This document shows, piece after piece, positions 54,138 through 64,000 of a stretch of DNA of 64,000 nt. The position numbers and the translations under genes were made by a program. Position 1 is the first letter of the stretch. The number at the start of each line of letters is the position of its first letter. The stretch lies in the NCBI GenBank assembly GCA_907165275.2, contig OU015652.1, forward strand, positions 11,237,001 to 11,301,000. Direction: 5' to 3'. Source of the DNA: Zygaena filipendulae. Taxonomy: Eukaryota; Arthropoda; Insecta; Lepidoptera; Zygaenidae. The notes beneath the pieces are model-generated. The model was not told the DNA's origin and did no database searches. It saw only the letters and a program-made list of their open reading frames with translations.

Positions 54138-56740
54138 GTAAGTTATTAAATAAGTGATAGTGTTGCCATCCGAGGACTGTGAACTGTGAAAATGTGACTG
54201 TTCAGTGTTGCCAGACTCACGGATATGTGATGATACCACGCAAGGATTAAACCGAAGAATTTGTGCAAATTAAAACGTTGTTGACACTTGTAATGTTTTA
54301 AATATGTTAAAAATATTTAGCAAACCGAATGGAAATAGTTTTGTGTTTGACGAGCCGGTGTTGCGAGTAATAAATATAATAATATGAAGAAAAATAAATC
54401 CAACTGCCTAATAACAAACCACACGCCACATGCTCTTAAAGCTCTCAAATTTTCTTTTTTCAACTGTAAAAGATTGTGAAAGGTGGTCCTATTCAGTAAT
54501 TGTATGAATTGTTTATTTATCTACTAAATCAGTGATAAATATGTTAAATTTCATTAGACGGACTTGAATACCTTACAAGGCAATACTTACTAAAAGCTGA
54601 AACAGTAACTAACTTGTGAAATAACTTTGAGTTTAAAAAATATTAAATCAAAATATATTATGACTACTCATACCTAGGTACCATTGCTCCTTATAACTGA
54701 AATTCCTGATAAAATTCTACAATTTTTTACTACGTTAAACTTGGATCTCTTTATATTACTACTCAGAACATTGGCTCACTAACATAATAAAACGAAAGTG
54801 TTATTTAAAAATTTTGAATGGAGTTATATATATTTTTTTTAGTTATCACCGGTATAACCACATCATAGATTGAAGGTTATTTGTAGGTCATTCTTATTCT
54901 TAACTTCACTCATAAATGTTAGTTTATTTTGTGTTGCCGGTTTGTTTTTGAATAAGTTTTAAATTATGACAGTTCGACAGTTAAAAATTGTGTCGGCATA
55001 CTCATCCGATATCCGTAGTTCCTGTAGTTATTTTAATACCTAAAGAATATCAGTAATGTTCAGTTGATCTTTCGCTAAAAAATGAAGACTGATGATAAAG
55101 CTGAACGTTGCCTTCAGCTTTATCATAATATACATACATATATATTCGTATATCTGTGACGGTTAATGAATAAAATATGTAATTCGCAACCACTTCTCCA
55201 TGTCGCGCGTCGAAGGAAACGTTATAGACGCTATTACAAATCCATGAAATGTATTTCAGGCTCCATAAAACTCTATCGAGCCAATAATAATTGGGTGCCT
55301 ACGCACTACAATCATTTTGTACATTGTTTACATCATGCAACTAGAAACAGTTGTAAAAATAATCTTTGCTTCTAAATCTACTTGCTACAATAGGTATATA
55401 ACTAAGTCTATAAAAACAGAACACATTTAATATAACTCTTCAAATATCATGTTCTTTATCTACGTTATAAAATTCATATATTTCGTACTTGCATTAAAAA
55501 TACAAGAGTACCTTTTAGATTTTCTTCGAATACCTACAACCATGAAAAATGTTTTCGAATCTCTACATGAAGCATATAGGCGCACATAAAACCACACAAC
55601 AATTTTATTATGCTGTGTGTGTGTCTACAAACTGACAACAAGATTAAATGAATGCAACTTACCTACACACATACCTATATTTTTAGGTGTTTGATGTTTT
55701 TATTTATTTTTAACTCCGTCTTATAGAATATTTAAACAATTTTTTGGAATGTACTTAGATATTTCCAACTAGTCAAATTATTTTTGTTATGTAAATTTAT
55801 ATTACGATCGGTTTTAAAAAAGTTTCTGACACATACCTATTATGTGTGTATCAGAAGAAATCAGAGTTTATCCCCCGTCGAACGCTGAAAATCCTTAAGA
55901 CAAACATTCAGGCTGTCTGTCTTCGATTTATTAAAGTTATCCTCGATGGATCACAAAGAAGATTTCGTATGTCATCGACATATCATGATCAGTCATTAAT
56001 TAGTTGGAAAATATGCGAGCTGCTTTGGCTCTATGTGTCGAGTTATCACGCCAGCAACCTTACACGGGAGCTGCCAAGGCGCAACCCGTTACGACACACT
56101 CACAGTAGTCAGTCTATATTCTATTTCGATTATTACCTTCGCCTGTTTATTTGAGATGATGAATCGTGTCTGTACCTCTATATTTGCGTACGTACGACGT
56201 TCCTAACGTTGCTAGGTACAACGTGCGTAAGCCGGAGCTTGTTACATTAAAGCGGAATTTTAAAAGCTTGCCCTGCATTAGATACCGCTATTTTACGCGC
56301 CGCGCCGCACCTGAGCCGCAGAGTCGCCGCTAAAACGAGAGCATACATTACTGTAGGTACCTACTTTAGACAAAATTTTGATGCAGATATTTAAACTTAG
56401 GTACTAACTTTGTATAGTGACAATCGATTTGAACCTGGGTTCGTTGATATACACCAAACACCGCCTTCCTATTTCAATTGCAATTTTAATATAATGCACT
56501 CTGAGCTCTCTGGAAGAGATCGGTTGAAGCGATAAGTCTATTTTACATTTGACTTAAGGAAAAAAATATTATTATTGTTTCTTTCTTTACGGTGTTCAGT
56601 AAAGCATATAATCGACTAACTATTATAAAAATTTATGGTAAAACTACAATACAATTTTATTAAGTCTTATTAAGTTCAAGCCACGCTTGCAACTTAACAC
56701 AAATATGTACCTACTTATCAAGTTATCATACATATTTGCG
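54138..56740. other. 2.6-kb stretch without recognisable gene
   Basis: AT-rich, possibly intron of the SERCA gene. A GC-rich island lies at about 56296-56335 ('GCGCCGCGCCGCACCTGAGC'). Confidence 0.35.
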
Positions 56741-56742
56741 TC

Positions 56743-57080
56743 AAAAATCCTTTCTTATCGGATGCCTACGTCATACAAAGAACACACCCTAAAAGTTTCA
56801 GCAGGTCAATTATGTAACTTCGGTTGCTGTCATATTTCAGTTTCAATCAGAAAAAGAGCGATTTTGTGATTAATTAATCATGTTTATACAGCTTCAACTT
56901 TTGAAGTATATTTATTTGCTAGATATTGTAGGTGAAAACACGTGCATATAGTAATCGCGAAACAGCCATGTTTTTGATTGCAACCGAAAAATTATAGAAA
57001 CAAAAGTTACATAATAGCCCCTCAGATCTCTACGATAAGCGGTCCGTCAGTCATTCATTCAAGACAAAGCGTTTTATACG
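56743..57080 (-). mobile_element. Helitron-like variant body, interrupted by a MITE
   Basis: 'GATGCCTACGTCATACAAAG' and 'AACACACCCTAAAAGTTTCA' match the variant at 31005-31269. After the insert it resumes with 'GATCTCTACGATAAGCGGTC' and 'GACAAAGCGTTTTATA'. Confidence 0.55.
56809..57015 (+). mobile_element. Small MITE, copy 2 (nested, 207 bp)
   Basis: Inverted ends ATTATGTAACTT and AAGTTACATAAT. Interior shared with 51940-52168. It splits the repeat that surrounds it. Confidence 0.65.
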
Positions 57081-57727
57081 TAGATACCTATAGATTGAAT
57101 AATACTTACTTAAGAAGCTCCTTTTTAAAGTTTATTCCGTAAGTCGATTTTGTTTTTTATCAAACAGCAAGCAAACGATCGTAGTCTCTGAGAAATAAAT
57201 TTGTTTCATCGTTTCTCAGATTTACATACATTTTTTGTAAGTAAATACGCACTCCTTCATCATTTATTTCCTTATTGATTTCCGTCGGTTGTATCGCCGA
57301 CAGCGAAGTCGCTGACTTCTTCGATACCAATGTATACGTACAAGGCGTGGATCGATTAAATAGCCACTACACCGTACCAAGTCAAAAAGTGAACAGGCAC
57401 ACCTACCAACCAAGTCGCAAGTACGAGTATCTACCAATAGATCAAAGTAATTTTATAAATCGTCGTCATTTCTTGTTAAATTCTTTTACTAAATACATAT
57501 TTCTCTATTGAAAGCGATAGTCAAAGTGATTTTCGTCAAAATGCCGTGATGCTACTTAAGGCTCCCCAAAATACAACATTATAATTAATGAAATTAAATA
57601 CTTAATTAATTTCTCGTAACTAATATTTTATAATTTAGGACCTAATTTTTTTTAGATAATTGATGAACTCATATTGCTATTCCGTTGTACCTACATGCCT
57701 TTGATATATAAAATGAATTATGGTCTA
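57081..57727. other. Unassigned sequence
   Basis: The frame 57275-57511 has no known motif. Confidence 0.3.
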
Positions 57728-57900
57728 CTAGCTGTTCCGCGGGAAGTCGGGAATTTCAGAGTTACTGCGGGAACTCCGTCTGTGAAATCCAATCTTAGCT
57801 GACGTCTCCTCCTATAAACTATCTACCTGCCAAAGTTTTGAGTAGTTTTCGAGATTTCGTGTTTGTGAGTCAGTGACCTTTCGCTTTTATTGTATACTCA
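57728..57900 (-). repeat. Decayed Helitron-like element
   Basis: The plus strand starts CTAGCTGTTCCGCGGGAAGT. The hairpin is rearranged and the remainder ('TGCCAAAGTTTTGAGTAGTT') is loosely related. Confidence 0.45.
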
Positions 57901-58103
57901 TATATTTTATTTATTTGTTGGGCACACAAAACAGGTTGAATAAAATAATACAAAACGGTTGTAGAGCTAGACTGTTACCACAGACATGTGGGCACAGCAT
58001 AGTAAAGACTATTATTAAATAAAAATAAAATTTATAAAACTTAAAGTAATGTTAGTACTGTTAAAATAAAAATAAAATATAATAAAATCGTTCAGGCGCA
58101 TTT

Positions 58104-58232
58104 CGTCCAATTCGCAAATGGTCCAATCCTCCAATTCGCAAATGGTCCAATTCGCAAATGGTCCAATTCGCAAATGGTCCAATTCGCAAATGGTCCAATT
58201 CTCAAATGGTCCAATTCGCAAATGGTCCAATT
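58104..58232. repeat. 16-bp tandem array CCAATTCGCAAATGGT
   Basis: About eight units, several identical. A 16-bp unit shifts frame each copy, giving a 48-bp (16-residue) period; stop-free frames on both strands are therefore a by-product and not genes. Confidence 0.92.
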
Positions 58233-59740
58233 CGCAATTATATAGTGGGAACTGGAAACAAGAAAGAAAGAGACCAATACTGACGGATAAGAACAGAAGA
58301 TTAAAACACAAACTCACTTTCCCATTTATAATATTAGTATAAGGATTTAGACAAATATTTTTTTAAAAATTCTGATTGAAAAGTAAGAATTCGGGAACAG
58401 AAGTAATTTCCATATTTGACGAGCGAAGTTGATGGAAAACTCACCCGCGGTTACAAATTAATATTTATGGGAAAATTATGTGCCAGCTAAGTCTAGAGTC
58501 ACGGAAATCCTTATTTGGGCTTCTTTTTTTTTCAAATGAAGAAACATGTATTTCAGGATTTTTGTTGATTCTATGTACTATTCTGTTGAAAATTATTATA
58601 CAACACGAGTGAAACCTCGAAGGGGCCCTAGTGGCTAGTCCCGTAGGTAGATACGTTACAATAATAGGTACATTAAATTATTTAGTCGAGACGATGGTCT
58701 ATACTGCGTAGTTATGCTTTATTCACGAAGGAATTCCAAAATTCTATCAAAAGAAACAGTGTGGAACAGCTAGCGTCATAATAAAATATTTCTAGGCGCC
58801 ATCGGTGCACGTTTAAAGGCATTAATAGTTTACTGTTCAGAAAGAATCATCAAACGTCAATAGATACGCGAGCGCGAAGTTAAACGAAACTATAAATAAT
58901 AGGCAACAGAATTAATAGCCCATAAACCCTCTTTTTATTCTAGTCCGTCGGCTAAAGTGATTTTTAATCGCATCCCAACATTACAGACAATATTTATTAC
59001 ATGAGTAATTGTAAAGCATGGACCAATTAAACTAAAGGTATTTGATCCGTCGGTTACCTAATTGGGATAATTTTATTTGATCCTCTGTACATCCTCTGAC
59101 CTATTTACTGCATGATGATATGACCTACCTACAGTAGGTAAATGTGCGATATTTCAAATGAACGACCGAACTCTTCCAAGTCAGTCACTTCAGTCAGTTT
59201 ACTGGTCATGATAGGCAAGGGAACATACCCATACTACGTGACCCTCCGTGACCACCTGTAGTATACCCCCCTCCCGCTTAGTTGTCACGTAGTAATTCAT
59301 AAATTATATGGTGTTTTGATAACAGGAAATTAAAAAAAAAAATTTGGCTCATAATTATTTGTCTTTATAATACGACGCTTACCGCGTAATGCTAAAAGCA
59401 TTGCATTGCTGCATTATGCATTGATGCATTATACCTATCATATATATATATATATATAGATAAATTATCATCTCTATTTGAATATAGGTAGCTAGATCGA
59501 AAAAAGCGCACGATTTCCCTAAAGGATAATGACTAATATGACGACACCTAAGCCCCCTCCCCCCTGTGACCAAGCGTGGTATTTTAAAGCCCCCCCCCCC
59601 CCCACCCCCCAATGGGTACAGGTTAAAGCAAAATTACAAAACAATTAATATTTACGTACGTAGGTACCTAACTAAATACATAATATAGTACCTACGTAGG
59701 TATCTACATATAAGTAAAGTTGAAGTGTCTAATCACTAAT
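58233..59740. other. 1.5-kb stretch without recognisable gene
   Basis: Includes an AT dinucleotide run (about 59440-59458) and a C homopolymer of about 14 (from about 59589). Otherwise unassigned. Confidence 0.35.
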
Positions 59741-59749
59741 TTCAAAATA

Positions 59750-59810
59750 ACAGAGCTTTTTACCAATGGTATGTCAAAATACTTGGCATTGGTAAAAAGC
59801 TGTTATTTAC
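59750..59810. repeat. Hairpin with about 20-bp stem
   Basis: 'GCTTTTTACCAATG' and 'CATTGGTAAAAAGC' are exact inverted copies, extended by AACAG/CTGTT with a small bulge, around a loop of about 18 bases. Confidence 0.7.
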
Positions 59811-60830
59811 ATACGGTACGCTGTACATATGCTTTTACATTAAAGTACATACGGCACTCAAAATAAAAAAATCAATTCTTAAATTATGTACCTATATGTG
59901 TCTGTCAGTCGGTTTACCTGTCTGTTTGTGCCAGTTATTAGTTAACCTCCAAGGCGGTTGGACCGATTTTACCGGGACTTTCACTGGCAGATTTGGCTGA
60001 TGTTAGAAGGAGTACCTATCTTAGGCTATTTATATTATGTATAAGAGTTTTTGCGGAAATTCCGAAACTCACACGGGATAAACCTAGTGGCTTCAGCTAG
60101 TTGCTTATTATCAAAACAATATGTCATGAGTCGTAATATTAACGATTTATTGATACCCTATAATAAATACTAAACTTTGGTACTATAGAATCTTCTATAG
60201 AATCATCTTTTAAATTCATAGTTTTGTCGAAAACACAATGGTCGATGGCAGTCCACTACTTGTTAATGGTTCTCTGCAGAGTCGGCTGGCGGCGAAAAGC
60301 GATGTTTTTATTTACATCATTATTCTGAGAGTAAATAAAAAGGGTATTAATTTCTGGATAGTAAAGAAATTGAAGGGCGACGATACACATTCAAATATTA
60401 AAATTATGATTTTTTTAATATCATAACTACAGCCTACAGCAATAATGAATAAGCCTCAAATATTTCTCTACATTCGAGAGGGGGAATGGCAGAATATTCA
60501 AATAAATTAAAATAAACACGTTTGGGTAGGTACCAAGCGATTTCGCGACTGTTAATGAAGTAACAGTAACAAAAAATCATCAATACAAAATATCTCCAAT
60601 GCGTCTGAATCGAGAGCAACCCGACTTAAAAAGCACTAGCCAAAAGCTGATGATAGAGTTAAAATAACGGTTCTTTTAAGTTAAGGGTTAAGGTAAAGTT
60701 TTGCCAAACTGAACCTGTATTTAACTATTGTCCTGCGGGTACCGCAGACGCCATATTAAAACGAGAAGCTTTTTAACAGTCATAAACAAAAGCCACATAT
60801 GAAACGAGAAGTATAGCTGTACCCGGGCAG
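59811..60830. other. Unassigned sequence before the proximal promoter
   Basis: A decayed Helitron-like tail ends CTTCAGCTAG at about 60091-60100. No gene seen. Confidence 0.35.
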
Positions 60831-60837
60831 CGTCCGC

Positions 60838-60846
60838 TATAAAAAG
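60838..60846 (+). promoter_or_regulatory. TATA box of a candidate proximal SERCA promoter
   Basis: TATAAAAAG following the GC-rich CCCGGGCAGCGTCCGC. The expected start would fall about 60865-60872. Confidence 0.45.
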
Positions 60847-60867
60847 ACCGTCACAGGACTGAGACGG

Positions 60868-61095
60868 CCACCTCTCCACTACCAACCCTGTAAACCGACT
60901 TGACTGTACCATCTAGTACTGTTGCCAAAATAATTAAAGAAATCTCCGGCGGTGTCTCTCTTCGCCGCGCCCGCGCTGCTCTAAAATCGTCGCTCTTCGC
61001 CCGGGAGTTGCTACTGGGGGCGCGGTGGGAAAACATCTCCCGCGCCGCTGTTATCTTTTTCCTACTTTTAAAAACGCTGTCGCAATAATATTTCA
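60868..61095 (+). other. Candidate non-coding first exon of SERCA
   Basis: GC-rich segment between the TATA box and the donor GTAAGTT at 61096. The frames inside are short. Joined to the acceptor at 62142 it would form the 5' UTR. This is inferred from signals only. Confidence 0.4.
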
Positions 61096-62142
61096 GTAAG
61101 TTCACGTCATTGGTTTCCTATTCTATCAAATATTTGTATCGTGAAAAATAATTTAAAACGTGAAATAAGTGTTTAATTACTTTTAAAACATATTTGTGCG
61201 TGTAGTGTTATATAACGCGAGAAATGGATGTGCGTTTAGAAATTTTAAAAATACCGCATTTTGTAGCGATTTGAACACCGAAATAGCATTGTATCACGTG
61301 GTACAAATTCAACCTATAGTATTGCTCCACATTAATGTGTGATCGTAAATTATAAATGTGTTTTAAATGGCAATTGTTTCTATTTCATTGCCGTTAATAA
61401 ATATTTTAATTATATTTATGCCATATTTACATTTTCTGTAGCTAAAATAAGTCATATTATAATTAAAAGTTTTGTACCTGATTCAAAATAGTACAAGATT
61501 GGCAAAATAGGTGGCAGTACGAACTTCAGATTTTTTCATCAGTATGGAAAAAATGACGGCTGGATTAGATACGTGTTCTCGTCGTTTATGATATTTACGA
61601 GAAAAAGCTGACTAGTTATTTAGTGCATTAGATAAATACTCCATTTACCTATTAGGAACGGAGATAGACGTCTTAAATTAAGTGGTGTATTTTTGATAAA
61701 AAGACATTTTTCTCATGTGTTAGAAAATTGGTGAGTAGTGCAGTGATCGAACGGTGCCTTTAAGTTAAAACCAGGAAATAGTTGTTATAACCCTTATTTT
61801 TGACCTACATAATTAACAAATTTGTGATAATTTATATTTATGTGGAGCTTTTTTAAGAAAATTGTTTTTACTATCATTCTCGTAGTGAATATAATGAAAA
61901 CCTCGCAACTCCTTAGATATCACTTCTAAACGAGATTTTGATGCAGATTTATAAAATAATATTCGATTTGAACCTATTTGAACTATCGTAATTTATTCAA
62001 TTCCATATTTTATTTAATTAAACCGAATTATTTACTCAAAAAGTATTAATATTATTTTTTCTTATTGTACATAACCTAAAAATATATGGGATTTCGGTGA
62101 TGACTCGTCATTTCTAACCTTTTTTGTTGTTTTGTCTTATAG
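61096..62142 (+). other. Candidate 5' UTR intron of SERCA
   Basis: AT-rich, ends with the T-rich acceptor TTTTGTCTTATAG at 62142. No gene or repeat seen inside. Confidence 0.4.
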
Positions 62143-62287
62143 AACTGACGGCAACATAGACTTTTCGCCATGGAGGACGCACACGCAAAAACCGTGGACG
62201 AAGTCTTAGGATATTTTGGCACAGACCCAGACAAAGGCCTTAGTCCAGAGCAAATAAAAAGAAATCAAGATAAATATGGACCAAATG
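62143..62287 (+). CDS. SERCA: First coding exon of SERCA (ER/SR calcium ATPase)
   Basis: SERCA is a P-type ATPase that pumps cytosolic Ca2+ into the endoplasmic or sarcoplasmic reticulum. The exon starts after the acceptor at 62142, has 27 bases of 5' UTR and begins translation at ATG 62170 in a good context (CGCCATGG). The 39 visible residues (MEDAHAKTVDEVLGYFGTDP, ...EQIKRNQDKYGPN) are the conserved cytosolic N-terminus of the pump, before the first membrane helix. The donor GTAAGT starts at 62288 and splits a codon after its first base (G), as expected for the Glu that follows GPN in insect pumps. The remaining exons lie beyond the window. The frame reading through into the intron ends at a stop by 62352 and is not real. 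The full protein is about 1,000 residues. Confidence 0.93.
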
Positions 62288-62350
62288 GTAAGTCTCATTG
62301 TTTACTTACTTCTGAGTTAAATATTCCCTACTTGATAAACCAGTCAGTTT

Positions 62351-62540
62351 AGGTTGATGCATTCAGATCATAGAGTATTTAAGAATAAAGGTATGATGAT
62401 ATTGATGAACACTTCTCTCTGCCAAAAATGGCCTTTCTTTCCTGTAGGTTGATGCATTCAGATCATATAGTATTTAAGAATAAAGGTATGATGATATTGA
62501 TGAACACTTCTCTCTGCCAAAAATGGCCTTTCTTTCCTGT
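62351..62540 (+). repeat. Tandem duplication of a 95-bp unit
   Basis: Units 62351-62445 and 62446-62540 both start AGGTTGATGCATTCAGATCA and differ by one base near the start (TAGAGT versus TATAGT). Confidence 0.95.
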
Positions 62541-63249
62541 ATATTTGTATCTCTTATGTGTATATTTTTGACCTACTTCCTAAAAGAAGTGGCTTCTGTG
62601 TGGCTGCAGGTTCTTAATTGTGACTAATAATGTGACCCATTGTTAAATGTTACCACATACCCTTAGCCCCTCGCAAAAAGTGACAGACGTTTTGTTTGGC
62701 ACGTTATGGTGGCTGTAGCATCTTAAGTAAATTACTCATATGATTCAGATGTTTGGCTCCCTCTAGATGAAACTTAAAACTACTCATAAAGTTCCTCAGG
62801 TCCATTGTAATTATAACAACATAATAGTTATAGTTGAAAGTGTTGGTAAACTCTCCATCAAGTTCTATAAAGCTGCGGGACATGTCTCTCAGATTTAATA
62901 ATAGGATCATAACAGTACATAGGGCACCCTTAACTTTTAAATTGCCATATACCTTTAGGAAATTTATGGGTTTCAACTTTCAATTAATGTTTGATTTAAG
63001 CAGCATTTGAGTATTCAAAAGTCAGACTCCAAAATCCTATTAGATTTCATATTTGCACATACATTGGTAGGTACATCATATAATAATTTAGATCTGCCTA
63101 CTATGAGTATTAAGATAAGGTAAACAAAATGTCAATTTTGTGTTATGTTAGTAATAGCAAAAACACTAAGACAGGATAAAATGCTTTTTCTAAAAAATAA
63201 CATGGATGGATGGTTATTTACAGTCTGGCATTTAATATTAATACAATAA

Positions 63250-63510
63250 TAATAATTATCCACATCACAACACACAGATCTACTTGATCCCACAGTAAGC
63301 TATTATTAGCTTGTGTCGTGGAAACCAAGCAAACGTGGTATATACTACATAGAATTACTTATATATTATACTATAGATATATAAACACACCCAGACTGGA
63401 AAATGGAACCCTGTGTTCATCACACAAAGTTGACCCTCACCGGGAATTGAAACCGGAACCCCTTGATTAGCGGGTAGGCATGGTGACCTCTGCGACAAAT
63501 GGGTCGTCAA
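63250..63510 (-). mobile_element. tRNA-derived SINE
   Basis: The minus-strand head GACGACCCATTTGTCGCAGA and B-box-like GGTTTCAATTCC are slightly decayed relative to the copy at 47345-47758. The body 'TTGGTTTCCACGACACAAGC' and the tail near 'AGATCTGTGTGTTGTG' are shared. This copy is uninterrupted. Confidence 0.72.
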
Positions 63511-63960
63511 AATGACAATGTTGTTCAGTAACTAAAGAACTAGAAAAAACACATTGTGTGGTTTAACTTTCTAACCAAGTTGAACATAATTCTGTTTAGA
63601 AAACCAGTACAGAGGGTTGCTGACAGAGGGGCTAGCTCAGAATATGTATACACTCCTGTCTTTCAAGGAATTTAAAACCCTGGACCATAACTTCCAATGA
63701 CAAATAATTAGGGCACAAAAAATTTCAAATTTTCTGTATTCATTTGCATTTCTCTTATTTGAGATTCTCTTATTTTTTTGGAAGTTTTGTATAATAGATA
63801 GATAAGTAATTACATATTAAGTTTGGGATCATTTAACCATCCAATCATGATTTATTAGATCTCACAATTTCCAGTATAGGTTACAGTGGCGAAGGGTGAA
63901 ATATTGAGAAGGGGAAGCCGAAAATTTACTTTAAATACTTAATTTCAACCTATTAAACTA

Positions 63961-64000
63961 CTAGCTGTTCCCCGCGATTTCACCCGCAATATGTTAAGAG
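63961..64000 (-). mobile_element. Helitron-like element, cut by the window edge
   Basis: CTAGCTGTTCCCCGCGATTT and CACCCGCAATATG are the complement of the family 3' end. Confidence 0.7.

Larger units (their letters stand above)
62288..64000 (+). other. First coding-region intron of SERCA (continues past the window)
   Basis: AT-rich intron that holds a 95-bp tandem duplication, a tRNA-derived SINE and the start of a Helitron-like element. The rest shows no exon-like segment; the minus-strand frame 62704-62976 has no known motif. Confidence 0.7.

Noticed and set aside
58015..58342. Open frames on both strands over the 16-bp array
   Set aside because: Produced by the repeat; no other support.
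62288..62352. Read-through of the SERCA exon to the stop at 62352
   Set aside because: A consensus donor GTAAGT stands exactly where the conserved sequence ends, so the extra residues are intronic.

Overview
The window is eukaryotic nuclear DNA, almost certainly from a moth or butterfly (Lepidoptera). It is AT-rich and intron-rich, with no operons. It is crowded with short Helitron-like repeats ending in the hairpin + CTAG signature common in lepidopteran genomes, and it also carries a BEL/Pao LTR retrotransposon, a GC-rich Jockey-clade LINE, mariner-type remnants and tRNA-derived SINEs. Most open frames longer than 60 codons are chance or shadow frames; real coding sequence is sparse.

Host genes. 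(1) The 3' end of an unrecognised plus-strand gene runs from the window edge to 18375. Four exons read by eye (1-61, 8295-8383, 9931-10029, 18315-18375) join in phase with GT/AG borders and encode a 102-residue C-terminus that ends in a single hydrophobic segment and a short basic tail. Its last intron (10030-18314) hosts the Jockey LINE and a 63-bp tandem array. (2) At the right edge the first coding exon of the sarco/endoplasmic reticulum Ca2+-ATPase (SERCA) gene lies at 62170-62287 on the plus strand, in an exon that starts at 62143. Two upstream TATA-box sites followed by a GTAAGT donor (about 53.95 kb and 60.84 kb) are candidate alternative first exons.

Mobile DNA. 3.3-4.1 kb: collapsed Helitron with an OTU peptidase fragment joined to the end of a Pif1-type helicase. 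5.6-6.0 kb: long fold-back element. About 11.2-17.2 kb: Jockey LINE with both ORFs largely intact, though the N-terminus of ORF1 may carry a frameshift in a C run. 19378-19970: mariner deletion derivative with 28-bp terminal inverted repeats. 22.87-23.14 kb: LINE reverse-transcriptase tail. 29.5-30.7 kb: composite inverted-repeat element. 33167-39363: complete BEL/Pao element on the minus strand with identical 163-bp LTRs, a GGTAC target duplication and one uninterrupted 1,916-codon gag-pol. 51.4-51.8 kb: broken pogo-like transposase. 47.3 and 63.3 kb: tRNA-headed SINEs. A second short family, rich in the octamer TGACGTCA, occurs about nine times.

Between these lie long AT-rich stretches (23.6-28.2, 39.4-42, 44.3-46.8, 52.2-57.7 and 57.9-60.8 kb) in which I see no gene. 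I found no clearly new biological system. The best leads are the Helitron dimers, the CRE-bearing MITE family, the OTU/helicase fusion and the unidentified membrane-anchored gene.
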